A stretch of DNA of 64,000 nt from positions 1,240,001-1,304,000 of the forward strand of contig NZ_CP050152.1 in assembly GCF_011617245.1 (NCBI RefSeq). The letters run 5' to 3'. The DNA is from Brevibacterium atlanticum (GTDB lineage Bacteria > Actinomycetota > Actinomycetes > Actinomycetales > Brevibacteriaceae). Shown here piece after piece: positions 18,824 through 28,489 of the stretch (the first letter of the stretch is position 1; each line of letters opens with the position of its first letter). Below the pieces are notes generated by a model. The model ran no database searches. It saw only the letters and a list, made by a program, of their open reading frames with translations, and was not told where the DNA came from. The translations under genes and the position numbers were made by a program.

Positions 18824-19330
18824 TCAGAGTCGCTTCTCGACGAGCACCGTGTCCCGCCACCGGCCTGTGAAGGGGCCATGGGACATCAGACCGATGCGTT
18901 CGCGATGTCCGACCACCCGGAATCCGGCTCGTTCGTGCATGCGCAGACTCGCGGTGTTTTCGGGGAAGATCGACGCTTGTAGAGTCCAGAATCCGTTGTC
19001 GAGGGCGCGTTTCGACAGAGCGGAGAGCAGCGTCGTGCCGACACCTCGGCCGGTGGCGGTCGTAGCGACGTAGACGGAGTGCTCAAGGACGCCGCGATAG
19101 ACCTTGCGGTCCGAGGTCGGGGCGGCGGTGGCCCAACCGGTCACCACTCCGTCGGGCGCTGTGTCGTCGGGTCGCGTGGCGACGAGGCAGAGTTCGGGGA
19201 TGTGGGCAGCGAAGAACTCTTCGCGACTCGGCGGGGCGGTGGCGAACGTGGCGTTGCCGCCGGCGATGCCCTCGGCGTAGATTTCCGCGACCGCAGGCCA
19301 GTCGTCAGCCGCCATCGTTCTGATCGTCAT
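18824..19330 (-). CDS. GNAT acetyltransferase, phosphinothricin-acetyltransferase-like
   Basis: 168 residues of GNAT fold. The N-terminus IRTMAADDWPAVAEIYAEGI and GNATFATAPPSREEF are typical of the PAT/MnaT group, which acetylate phosphinothricin or methionine sulfoximine and sulfone. HSVYVATTATGRGVGTTLL is the acetyl-CoA loop, followed by IFPENTASLRMHERAGFRVVG. The substrate is inferred only from family resemblance. It lies downstream of radA on the same strand. Confidence 0.8.
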   Translation of the reverse strand: MTIRTMAADDWPAVAEIYAEGIAGGNATFATAPPSREEFFAAHIPELCLVATRPDDTAPDGVVTGWATAAPTSDRKVYRGVLEHSVYVATTATGRGVGTTLLSALSKRALDNGFWTLQASIFPENTASLRMHERAGFRVVGHRERIGLMSHGPFTGRWRDTVLVEKRL

Positions 19331-19379
19331 TGCCGATCAAGGCCTGCTGTGTCCGCGCCGAACAGTCGCATCAGGACCG

Positions 19380-20147
19380 TCAGTCGAGTGTGGTGAGGAT
19401 TCGGGGCCCGTCCTCGGTGATGGCGATCGTGTTCTCCGAGTGCGCGCCGTTCGACCCGTCGGCCAGGCGTAGAGTCCAGCCGTCCTTGTCGACGGTGAGC
19501 TTCTTCGAGGTGAAGGACCACCAGGGCTCGATGGCCAGGGTGAGGCCCGGCTTGAGGACGAGTCCGCGACCGCCCTTGCCGCGGTTGGCCACGTGCGGGT
19601 CCTCGTGCATCGTGTGACCGAGTCCGTGGCCGCCGAAGTCGAGGTTGACCGGGATGCGCTGTTCATCGGCGACGTCTCCGATGGCCTTCGAGATGTCGCC
19701 GAGGCGGTTCCCTGCCTGGGCGGCGTTGATGCCGGCCTCCAGCCCGTTCCAGGTGGAGTCGATGAGTCGCTGATCCTCGTCGCTGCCGTTTCCGACGACG
19801 ACGGAGCGTGCTGCGTCGGCGACCCAGCCGTCGATGGATACGGCGAAGTCGAGCGTGAGCAGGTCGCCGTCCTTGAGGACGTAGCTGTGCGGCTTGCCAT
19901 GGAGGACGCCGTCATTGACCGACAGGCAGATGACGTTGCGGAACGGGCCTTCTCCGAAGGACGGAGCATAGTCCCAGTAGCAGGACTTGGCTCCGGCGTC
20001 CTCGATGAGCTTCCGGGCGCGCTTCTCCAGGTGCATGATGTCCATGCCGGGTTCCGCGATCTCAGACAGTTCGGCCAGAGTCTTGGCGACGAATCGGCCG
20101 GTCACCGCCATCTTGTCGATCTCGGCGGGTGTCTTCAGCTCAATCAC
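19380..20147 (-). CDS. map: Methionine aminopeptidase, type I
   Basis: Removes the initiator Met. 255 residues from GTG 20147, chosen because AAGGAG lies upstream at good spacing and the protein then begins VIELKTPAEIDKMAVTG. Metal ligands are recognisable in LTLDFAVSIDGWVADAARS, FGGHGLGHTMHEDPHV and the C-terminal SENTIAI. The substrate His lies in NDGVLHGKPHS. The longer open frame upstream is not part of the gene. It lies outside a ribosomal-protein cluster, so it may be a second copy in the genome. Confidence 0.94.
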   Translation of the reverse strand: MIELKTPAEIDKMAVTGRFVAKTLAELSEIAEPGMDIMHLEKRARKLIEDAGAKSCYWDYAPSFGEGPFRNVICLSVNDGVLHGKPHSYVLKDGDLLTLDFAVSIDGWVADAARSVVVGNGSDEDQRLIDSTWNGLEAGINAAQAGNRLGDISKAIGDVADEQRIPVNLDFGGHGLGHTMHEDPHVANRGKGGRGLVLKPGLTLAIEPWWSFTSKKLTVDKDGWTLRLADGSNGAHSENTIAITEDGPRILTTLD

Positions 20148-20423
20148 GGGGTCTCCTTCGGCGATGCGCGAGGTATCTGCAGTGCGCGAGTGGGCACTGG
20201 TGCGCGCCGATTCAACGGTGCGCGGGGCAGCCGACAACGCGCGTTTCACTATCGATTCTAGTCGCAGTCGCCCTTGACATCGCGATCCGGGGTACATCCG
20301 TGACGAACCAGACAGGCGCGAGTGCCCAGGGGGCTCGCGGCGCTCTTCGGGCTCGTGGCGCTCTCGTTCAGGTGCGCGACGCTCGTTCAAGCGTCCACGC
20401 ACGCACTGAGCCTCCCGCGAGCT

Positions 20424-20488
20424 CGTTCAAGGGTCAGCGACAACTGTCGAATCGTCGTCGGTTCGATATCCGCGCTAACCCTTGAGCG
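20424..20488. repeat. 65-bp imperfect palindrome, copy 1
   Basis: Outer arms CGTTCAAGGGTCAGCG and CGCTAACCCTTGAGCG pair with two mismatches. An inner TCGAA/TTCGA dyad surrounds a GTCGTCG core. Copy 2 at 21003-21067 has the same length and about 82% identity. Resembles a miniature or REP-type element. Confidence 0.7.
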
Positions 20489-20532
20489 AGGAGAAGCCGT
20501 CGGCCTACAGAGCTCCGAAAGTGTAAGGAAGC

Positions 20533-20568
20533 TTGTGAATGAGGGTGTGCGCGCGTAGGGTGCGGGGC
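20533..20568 (+). promoter_or_regulatory. Leaderless promoter of the 20569 gene
   Basis: TTGTGA (20533-20538), 17-nt spacer, TAGGGT (20556-20561), 7 nt, then ATG. One of the best-formed -35/-10 pairs in the window. Confidence 0.5.
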
Positions 20569-20859
20569 ATGAGGAACATCATTACGGCGTTCTGTGTCGG
20601 CATGAGCCTCGCGGGCTCGGTGCTCTCAGGCGAAGAGGATCTCCGTACCGGCGGACCCTGGGTCCTCACACTCATCGTGTTCCCCGCGTGCGCTTTGATC
20701 TGTCTGGCAACGCTGCTGCGGGACCACAGAAAACGATTCTCAGCCGCTGACCGAGGCTCGGACTCCTCGGCATCGAACTCCTCGGCATCGAACTCTTCGG
20801 TGTCGGGCACCTCGGTGTCGGCTGATCAGGGTCGAGGGAGCGCAGTACACCTCAACTGA
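20569..20859 (+). CDS. Small membrane protein, unknown
   Basis: 96 residues, MRNIITAFCVGMSLAGSV..., with two hydrophobic stretches (about 3-20 and 33-52). A Ser-rich tail repeats SSASN three times, which may be a slippage product. A well-formed leaderless promoter supports expression. It sits between two copies of a 65-bp palindrome. No family recognised. Confidence 0.45.
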   Translation: MRNIITAFCVGMSLAGSVLSGEEDLRTGGPWVLTLIVFPACALICLATLLRDHRKRFSAADRGSDSSASNSSASNSSVSGTSVSADQGRGSAVHLN

Positions 20860-21236
20860 GGTGGCTGTGTTGCCTCTTCGGTCGAGCGACCAGCCAGCAG
20901 ATCGGCCCGATGAGCGGGAGCAGGAAGGCGATGATCACCCACGAGACTGACTGGGCCCCACCAGCTCGGGCTCAAGCACTCGTTCGAGGGCTCGCGACGT
21001 TCGTTCAAGGGTCAGCAGCAAATATCGAGTCGTCGACGGTTCGACATTCGCGTCAACTCTTGAACGATGTGGGAAGTGGCTGGCGGAGCGGCGCGCCATG
21101 CAGCCGGTAGTTGGTGAAACGCCGCGGGCGGCGGCTGGCGGAACAGCGCGCGAGGCGGCGGCTGGCGGGATGGCCCCGACCTGCGGGAGGACGCGCGACT
21201 ACCCGTGCCGTCCCGCCGAGCAATTTGACTCGCGTC
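20860..21236. other. Intergenic, repeats only
   Basis: No supportable gene. Contains palindrome copy 2 (21003-21067) and three imperfect direct repeats of a GGCTGGCGGA-type word between 21070 and 21180. Confidence 0.6.
21003..21067. repeat. 65-bp imperfect palindrome, copy 2
   Basis: Starts CGTTCAAGGGTCAGC and ends CTCTTGAACG. Same length and same inner TCGTCGACGG core as copy 1. Confidence 0.7.
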
Positions 21237-22772
<1,536 letters not shown>

Positions 22773-22875
22773 GGTGATCCTTTCGTCGTCTTCTGCGTCG
22801 ATCGGCCCTTCGGCCGGTCGGTGGTGGTCTGTCGTTTCTGGGGCGGTCGAGTGGGCGAGGGTGAGTGCGTGCCGG

Positions 22876-24087
22876 TCAGATCACGTTGAGCTCCTTGCGC
22901 AGGCCGGTGGTCGCGAAGCGACGTTTGTCCATGGGGGAGACGTCGATGAAGGGTTCGCGTCCGGTCATGAGGTCGGCGACGACTTCTCCGACGGCCGGAC
23001 CCATGAGGAATCCGTGCCCGGAGAAGCCGCAGGCATAGAAGAACCCCGGCAGTTCCTCGGCCTCGCCGATAAGGGCGTTGTGGTCCGGTGTCATCTCGTA
23101 CAGACCGGCCCAGCCGCGCTTCGCCTCGATATCGCCGAGCTCCGGGGTGCGGGCCTCGATGTGTTCGGCCAGGGTGGCCAGCCAATTCGGATCCCGTTTG
23201 TCATTGAAGGACCAGTCGTCTGCCTCATCGGGGCAGCCGAAGAGCAGACCTGCTCCTTCCGGGTGGACGTAGTAGCTGGTCGTGAAGTCGATGGTGAAAG
23301 GCATCCTCGTCGTATCGAAGTCGACGGGTTCGGAGACCATGATCTCCCGCCGCAGCGGTCGGACCGGCAGGTCGACTCCGGCCAGCTCGCCGATGAGCCC
23401 GGACCAGGCTCCGGCCGCAGTCACGACCTGTGAGCAGGAGATGGTGCCGCGGTCCGTGATCACCGAGGTGACCCGACGATCGGTGCCGTTCCCGCTCCCA
23501 GTGTCGTCGCCGACCTCGAAGCCGGTGACCTCGCAGGATCTGAGCACTCGCACCCCGCGCTGACGGGCGGCGCTGATGTACCCGGACACGACCGCCTCAG
23601 GGGTGCAGTGACCGTCACCGGGGTTGAAAGCCCCGGCCACGAGGCCATCGGTGTTCACATACGGGGCCAGTTCGGTCACCTCGGCGACGGTGAGCATCCG
23701 CGAATCGAGTCCCATCCGCTGCTGCAGGGCCACATTGGCGGCGAACGCCTCGGCTGATTCCTCGGAATCGAGGAGGAAGAGGTATCCGTTGCGCACAAGG
23801 CCGATGTCGATGCCGAAGTCGGCTTCGAAGGTCGCGAGCACCTCGAGCCCGCGGGCCGCCAGCGCGATGTTGACCTCGTCGGAGAACTGGCATCGCACAC
23901 CGCCGGCGGCCTTCGATGTTGAGCCGGAGCCGGGGGTGTCGCGTTCGACGATGACGATGTCCTCGACGCCGCGTTCGGCCAGGTGAAAGGCGATGGACGC
24001 GCCCATCACCCCGGCGCCGATGATGACGACCGAGGCGGTGGCGGGGAACGTGTCTTCGGCAGTGCTCGGGGTTGACGGGGTTTCCAT
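22876..24087 (-). CDS. FAD-dependent amine/imino-acid oxidase (AmaA-like candidate)
   Basis: DAO-superfamily flavoenzyme, 403 residues. The FAD-binding fold is VVIIGAGVMGASIAFHLAERG, then VERDTPGSGSTSKAAGG; the C-terminal FAD contact is YACGFSGHGFLMGPAVGE. It resembles sarcosine-oxidase-beta and proline- or pipecolate-oxidising enzymes. Because it precedes an ALDH7 gene by 103 bp, I infer L-pipecolate oxidation to piperideine-6-carboxylate, as for Pseudomonas AmaA. A proline or sarcosine-type amine substrate remains possible. A GAGGTG ribosome site precedes ATG 24087. A LysR gene diverges from it. Confidence 0.75.
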   Translation of the reverse strand: METPSTPSTAEDTFPATASVVIIGAGVMGASIAFHLAERGVEDIVIVERDTPGSGSTSKAAGGVRCQFSDEVNIALAARGLEVLATFEADFGIDIGLVRNGYLFLLDSEESAEAFAANVALQQRMGLDSRMLTVAEVTELAPYVNTDGLVAGAFNPGDGHCTPEAVVSGYISAARQRGVRVLRSCEVTGFEVGDDTGSGNGTDRRVTSVITDRGTISCSQVVTAAGAWSGLIGELAGVDLPVRPLRREIMVSEPVDFDTTRMPFTIDFTTSYYVHPEGAGLLFGCPDEADDWSFNDKRDPNWLATLAEHIEARTPELGDIEAKRGWAGLYEMTPDHNALIGEAEELPGFFYACGFSGHGFLMGPAVGEVVADLMTGREPFIDVSPMDKRRFATTGLRKELNVI

Positions 24088-24224
24088 GAAGCACCTCGCT
24101 TTCTGCGACTGTGGCGACCATCATCGGTAGCCACGGCCGCGGAAGATGCCGACAGTGGTGTCGGCGAACTGTGTTGTGCCTCCATTGTGCTGGCGCTCAC
24201 AGTTAAGGACAAGGGAGAGTTTGT

Positions 24225-24267
24225 GAACACTCTGTTCAGTGTTCCTAAAGACGGATACGATGCCTCC
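24225..24267 (+). promoter_or_regulatory. LysR operator and leaderless lysR promoter
   Basis: GAACACT-N6-AGTGTTC (24225-24244), a perfect dyad that covers a TGTTCA -35-like box (24233-24238). TACGAT -10 at 24256-24261, then 6 nt and ATG 24268. Expected site of autoregulation and of control of the divergent oxidase pair. Confidence 0.6.
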
Positions 24268-25143
24268 ATGACCTGGACACTCGGGCAGCTGCGCACCTTC
24301 GTCACCGTCGCCGAACTCGGCTCGATGACGCGGGCGGCCGACCACCTCGGCTACAGCGTCGGCGCCGTGTCCCAGCACATCACCGCGCTGCGTAAGGTCG
24401 TCGCCTCCGACCTGTTCGTGCGCCGGGGTCGCGGACTCATCCTGGCCGAAGCCGGACGCACACTGCTTCCACGAGCACGCAACATCCTCGCCGCACAGCA
24501 GCAGGCAGAGATGGCGATGCTCGGCCGCGACTTCCGCAGCGAGGCCATCGTCACGCTCGGCGTCTTCGGCTCGGCCTCGACGACGGCGCTGCCGCAGGTG
24601 GTGGCCAGGCTCAAACGGCGCCACCCCGACATCGAGGTCCGGGCTCGAGAGATCGACGTCGAGACGATGTCCGCGTCGGTCATCGACGGCGTCATCGATC
24701 TCGGCATCGGGATCAACTATCCGGCCGTGCCGCTGCCGCCGATGCGGGGGCTGCGCTGGGAAGCCGTAGCCGCGGAGGACTTCGGCATCGTCGTGCCCAC
24801 CGGTCGTCCCCGCCCGTGCGCGGCCGAGCTCGCCGAGGCCGACTGGATCCTCCCACCGGCCGAGGAGCTCTTCGGCCGAGCGATGCGCTTGGCCACCTCG
24901 GCGATGGGGATCAATGCGAAGGAGACACACATCGTCACCGACACCGCGGTCGCGCTCGCCCTCGCCGGAACCGGGCTGGGGCTGACGTTGGCGACACCGA
25001 TCATGATGTCCCTGGGCGGGCGTGGAGTCGAGCTCCATCCCGTCACCGAGGCGGGCGGCCGGGAGATCATCGTCCTGACCTCCCCGGATCCGAGCGAGCC
25101 GGTGAGTGCCGTCGCCGAGGTGGTCGCGGAGGTCTTCGAGTGA
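24268..25143 (+). CDS. LysR-family transcriptional regulator
   Basis: 291 residues. The N-terminal winged helix is typical (LGQLRTFVTVAELGSMTRAADHLG, then YSVGAVSQHITALRK). The effector domain starts near residue 95 (IVTLGVFGSASTTALPQVVARL). It is divergent from the oxidase/dehydrogenase pair, so it probably controls it, with an imino or amino acid as inducer (inference). The start at ATG 24268 is leaderless; the longer frame from 24187 would run through the operator. Confidence 0.9.
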   Translation: MTWTLGQLRTFVTVAELGSMTRAADHLGYSVGAVSQHITALRKVVASDLFVRRGRGLILAEAGRTLLPRARNILAAQQQAEMAMLGRDFRSEAIVTLGVFGSASTTALPQVVARLKRRHPDIEVRAREIDVETMSASVIDGVIDLGIGINYPAVPLPPMRGLRWEAVAAEDFGIVVPTGRPRPCAAELAEADWILPPAEELFGRAMRLATSAMGINAKETHIVTDTAVALALAGTGLGLTLATPIMMSLGGRGVELHPVTEAGGREIIVLTSPDPSEPVSAVAEVVAEVFE

Positions 25144-25184
25144 GCGTGATCAACCGCGCGGCCCGTCAGATGGGGGCTCCGGCC

Positions 25185-25196
25185 TAGGATGAGGTC
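25185..25196 (+). promoter_or_regulatory. -10 element, leaderless methyltransferase
   Basis: TAGGAT at 25185-25190, then 6 nt and ATG 25197. Confidence 0.45.
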
Positions 25197-25799
25197 ATGA
25201 GCTTCGATCATCAGTGGGATAAGGTACGCAGGGCGAATCCTGATCATTCGGCGAACTATGCGCAGCGGTGGCGCAAAATGGTGGCCGCCGGTCACGACAT
25301 CGGGGGAGAGGCCCGCTTCGTCAACGCGATGTCACCGCGCGGTGCCAGGATCCTCGACGCCGGCTGCGGAACCGGACGGGTCGGAGGTCTGCTCATCGAG
25401 GAAGGCCACACCGTCTACGGCGTCGACCTCGACGAATTCCTCATCTCCGTCGCCGAGGAGGACTATCCGAGCGGTGAATGGCACACCGGCGACCTCGCCG
25501 ACTTCGACTTCGCCGAGGCGAACATCACCGACATCGACGTGGCCTTCTGCGCCGGACAGGTGATGTCGTTCCTCGACCCCGCCTCTCGGCGACAGACCCT
25601 GGACAACATCAATTCCACGCTCAAGCACGGCGGTCGGTTCGTCTCCGGCTTCGGTGCCGGACGCGGCTACGATTTCGACGACTTCGCCGAGGACATCAAG
25701 GCCGTCGGGATGTACGTCGACCAGCGGTTCTCGACCTGGGAACTCCACCCGTTCGAGCCGGGCAGCGACTTCCTCGTGCTCATCGCCCAGCGGCTGTGA
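25197..25799 (+). CDS. Class I SAM-dependent methyltransferase
   Basis: 200 residues. Rossmann methyltransferase motif I is ILDAGCGTGRVGGLL (residues about 52-66), followed by GVDLDEF (acidic end of strand 2) and then VAFCAGQVMSFL. No substrate-specific domain is visible. Its stop overlaps the GTG of the next methyltransferase by 4 bases, so the two are co-translated. Confidence 0.85.
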   Translation: MSFDHQWDKVRRANPDHSANYAQRWRKMVAAGHDIGGEARFVNAMSPRGARILDAGCGTGRVGGLLIEEGHTVYGVDLDEFLISVAEEDYPSGEWHTGDLADFDFAEANITDIDVAFCAGQVMSFLDPASRRQTLDNINSTLKHGGRFVSGFGAGRGYDFDDFAEDIKAVGMYVDQRFSTWELHPFEPGSDFLVLIAQRL

Positions 25800-26548
25800 C
25801 GGGAGTGGGCATCTCGGCCTATGAGGATGACCTCCTCGCCGCGATCTACGACGAGGACAATCCCGATGGACCGGATCATGACTACTTTCGAGCGCTTGCT
25901 GATGAGCTGTCCGCAGCGACTATCACCGACCTCGGCTGTGGAACAGGAATTCTCACGGTCACCCTGTCCGGTGCTGGCCGCAGAATAATCGGCATCGACC
26001 CGGTTGCTGCCATGCTGTCGCGCGCAGCAGCTCGCCCGGGCGGCACAGGGGTCGAATGGCGATTGGGTATGTCTGAGCTGATCGACCGTGACGCCAACGA
26101 TCTGATCATCATGAGTGGGAACGTCGCCATGCATATCCTCGGAAATGAGTGGACGACCAGTCTCGTCGATATTACGCGAGGGCTGAGACCGGGCGGCCGG
26201 CTCGTGTTCGAATCCCGCAATCCGCAGGCACGGGGATGGACCGCGTGGAATGCTCCGGCCGAAGTACGGCAAACGGCGGTCGGCAGACTGAGAGAGTCGG
26301 CGACTGCTTCTCAGCCGGACGGGAACGGAATCGTGACCATGGTCTGCTCGAACGATTTCATCGATGCCGGACACGCCGTCGAAACCACGCTTCGACTGCA
26401 GTTCCGATCACACGAGACCCTGACGCGGGACCTGGAAGCGGCCGGGTTGCAGATGGACCGTGTGTGGAGTGATTGGCAACGGACACCTTTCACTGGCACG
26501 GCCGCAGAACAGCTGATGGTCATCGAAGCGGTCAAGCCGGCGACTTGA
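25796..26548 (+). CDS. Second class I SAM-dependent methyltransferase
   Basis: 250 residues from GTG 25796 (GTGA overlap with the previous gene) or GTG 25805. Motif I is ITDLGCGTGILTVTL, then IIGIDPVAAML and the DLIIMSGNVAMHIL strand-4 region. It is not a close duplicate of its neighbour; only the fold motifs match. Base composition is somewhat lower in GC than the flanks, hinting at separate acquisition. Substrate unknown. Confidence 0.82.
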   Translation: MTGVGISAYEDDLLAAIYDEDNPDGPDHDYFRALADELSAATITDLGCGTGILTVTLSGAGRRIIGIDPVAAMLSRAAARPGGTGVEWRLGMSELIDRDANDLIIMSGNVAMHILGNEWTTSLVDITRGLRPGGRLVFESRNPQARGWTAWNAPAEVRQTAVGRLRESATASQPDGNGIVTMVCSNDFIDAGHAVETTLRLQFRSHETLTRDLEAAGLQMDRVWSDWQRTPFTGTAAEQLMVIEAVKPAT

Positions 26549-26580
26549 GAAATCCAGATGACAACTGAGGAGAATCCATC

Positions 26581-26901
26581 ATGATCTTCATCGTCGTGAA
26601 GTATGACGTGAAGCCCGAAAGCGTCGAGAAGTTCCCCGAGGCCGTGCGCGCTTTCACCGAGGCGACCCGTGCGGAACCGGGCAACCTGTGGTTCGAATGG
26701 TCGAAGAGCCTGGAGAACCCGAACGAGTACGTCCTCGTCGAGGCATTCACCGACGAAGGTGCCGAACCGCACGTCAACAGCGATCACTTCGCCGCAGGCC
26801 TCGAGGCCATGCGTCCGCACCTGATCTCGACCCCGAAGATCGTCTCCCGCAAGATCGACGGCGAAGGCTGGGACGAGATGGGCGAGCTGAAGATCGACTG
26901 A
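26581..26901 (+). CDS. Antibiotic-biosynthesis-monooxygenase-fold protein (YgiN-like)
   Basis: 106 residues of the dimeric ABM/quinol-monooxygenase fold: FIVVKYDVKPESVEKFPEAV, GNLWFEWSKSLENPNEYVLVEAF, then SDHFAAGLEAMRPHL. Such cofactor-free proteins oxidise quinols or act in quinone redox cycling. The spacing after the methyltransferases (32 bp) allows co-transcription. Function otherwise open. Confidence 0.82.
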   Translation: MIFIVVKYDVKPESVEKFPEAVRAFTEATRAEPGNLWFEWSKSLENPNEYVLVEAFTDEGAEPHVNSDHFAAGLEAMRPHLISTPKIVSRKIDGEGWDEMGELKID

Positions 26902-26944
26902 CCCTTTCGGCGCTGCGTGAGATGAACGCGAAGTCGACGGGGAA

Positions 26945-27810
26945 TCAGACTTCTGTAGATTTCTGCTGTTTTCCGGGTATCGGTGCGCGGAGAGCGCGTT
27001 TCAGCCTCTCGGCCGCAGGCAGGGAGTCCTTCTCCCTATCGGGGAGCGCTTCGTAGGTGTACGAGCTGACGGCGAGTGGCCTGCTCGTTCCGCTCAATGT
27101 GTATCTGACTACTGCCTCACTCTTATCGGACACCAGCAGGATCCCCACAGTTGGCGCGTGCTGCTTCTTTCTGATCAAGTCGTCGACGATGCTGACATAG
27201 AAACCCAGCTGGCCGGTTTGTTCGGGTGTGAAAGGTCCGGCTTTCAGCTCGACGACGATGTAACGCAACTGTTCTACATGAAAGAAGAGAAGATCGATGT
27301 AGAAGTCCCGACCGTCGACGTGAATATGCCGTTGTCGGTCGACGAAAGCCCATCCCGGACCGAGCTCCCGCAGGACTTCGACCATTCGGTCCACCAGAGC
27401 CTGCTCGATGTGGCGTTCGTCAACGTCATGCCCCAACGCCAGAAAATCGAAGACGAACGGATCCTTTGTCAGACTGTGCGCCATGGCAGAAGTCCCACAG
27501 CCTGTGGGACTTCTGCAGTCCACAACGGCCATGCGCGGGCGAAAGACCGCATGTAGAACAGATTGCTGCGCGAGAGTCCTTTCATATCAGGAAACGCGGA
27601 ACGCAGGTCAGTTGCAAGGCGATCTACCACCCGGCTTCCCCAGGCATACTTCTTCTGTTGGTCCAAGACCGTACGCCCAATATTCCAGTAGAGACCGACA
27701 AGCTCTGTGTTCACGTTTCGCTGAGCGTCGCGCCTGGAAGTCTGCACCTGTTTCTTGATTGTCTGCAGCGCGTCCTTATATCCGGCGGGGAGAACGAGAT
27801 CGGTATCCAT
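26945..27810 (-). pseudogene. DUF1016 (YhcG-type) PDDEXK nuclease, broken
   Basis: The N-terminal DUF1016_N part (27810 down to about 27470: MDTDLVLPAGYKDALQTI ... LYWNIGRTVLDQQ ... GLSRSNLFYMRSFARAWP ... VPQAVGLLPW) ends in a stop. The C-terminal PDDEXK part continues in another frame (KDPFVFDFLALG, YIDLLFFHVEQLRYIVVELKAG, GILLVSDKSEAVVRY). Compared with intact relatives, roughly 60 residues between the PW and KDPF segments are absent as well as the frame. A 31-bp near-perfect palindrome (27486-27516) sits at the joint. YhcG proteins are nucleases often found with restriction or mobile genes; none is nearby. Confidence 0.8.
27486..27516. repeat. Palindrome at the break of the DUF1016 gene
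   Basis: GCAGAAGTCCCACAG, one central base, then the exact complement CTGTGGGACTTCTGC: 15-bp perfect arms. Part of the left side encodes native-looking VPQAVGLL. Confidence 0.85.
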
Positions 27811-27885
27811 TCATTGACCCTATCTGTCGGCACTGACGTGGAAACGGGCACAGAGATCACCATCGACGGGGGACTCACTGCCAAA

Positions 27886-27897
27886 TAGACTGCTGCC
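27886..27897 (+). promoter_or_regulatory. -10 element, leaderless 27898 gene
   Basis: TAGACT at 27886-27891, 6 nt, then ATG 27898. Confidence 0.45.
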
Positions 27898-28440
27898 ATG
27901 GCGACGAAGGCAGTGAACATCGAGTCCATCGAGAAGGCGTTCGGCGAACCGTGGGCCACGACGCGACAGCGCCTCGAGGAGGCAGGTGGAGCATCGGCGA
28001 GCCACAAAGAGCTCGCCGATGCTCTCTACCCGCAGTTCGAGGGCGTCGTCGACAAGCACGGCTGGTGGGTCCAGGGCGCGGTCGTCGCCTATGAGCAGGA
28101 GATCGGCAGACGCGTACCCGGACAGCGAGCCGACGGCACCTTCGACGTCGCGGTGTCCCGCACCATCGCCGGGCAGCGCAGTGATCTCGTCGCCGCGCTC
28201 GCCTCCCACGTCGACGGGTCCATCAACGAGGTCGCGCTCACAGGCGAGCCACGCATCTCGGAGACAGCGAAACGATCCTTCTGGAGGGCGAACCTCGAGG
28301 ACGGGACGAAGATCGAGATCGCGGCCGAGACGAAGTCCGAAGACAAATCGCTCGTCGTCATCACCGCCTCGAAGCTGCCGAGCCCCGAAGCGCTCGAGGA
28401 CTGGCGGGCCTACCTCAAGGGCTTCCTCCAGCAGGTCTGA
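27898..28440 (+). CDS. Uncharacterised cytoplasmic protein
   Basis: 180 residues without signal peptide or membrane helix. The N-terminal half is helical (SIEKAFGEPWATTRQRLEEAGG, read as residues about 9-30) with a WWVQGAVVAYEQEIGRRVPGQR segment. The C-terminal half looks like a START/AHSA-type beta sheet (SFWRANLEDGTKIEIAAETK, SLVVITASKL, then a terminal helix WRAYLKGFL). I do not recognise the family. Leaderless start. Convergent with the transporter genes. Confidence 0.65.
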   Translation: MATKAVNIESIEKAFGEPWATTRQRLEEAGGASASHKELADALYPQFEGVVDKHGWWVQGAVVAYEQEIGRRVPGQRADGTFDVAVSRTIAGQRSDLVAALASHVDGSINEVALTGEPRISETAKRSFWRANLEDGTKIEIAAETKSEDKSLVVITASKLPSPEALEDWRAYLKGFLQQV

Positions 28441-28489
28441 ACGTCGCCGTGATCTGATCGTGCCTGAGGTCTGAGCAACTCCGGGCCTG

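Larger units (their letters stand above)
20148..20568. other. Intergenic, repeat-rich
   Basis: No convincing gene. The region holds degenerate copies of a GCTCG(T)TCAAG-type word near 20350-20430 and one 65-bp imperfect palindrome (20424-20488). It ends with the promoter of the small gene at 20569. Confidence 0.6.

Noticed and set aside
20424..21067. Repeats as a CRISPR array
   Set aside because: Only two diverged copies 0.5 kb apart, no regular spacers and no cas genes.
26945..27810. The two overlapping minus frames as a toxin-antitoxin pair
   Set aside because: Both halves match successive parts of one DUF1016 protein, so a broken gene is the simpler reading.
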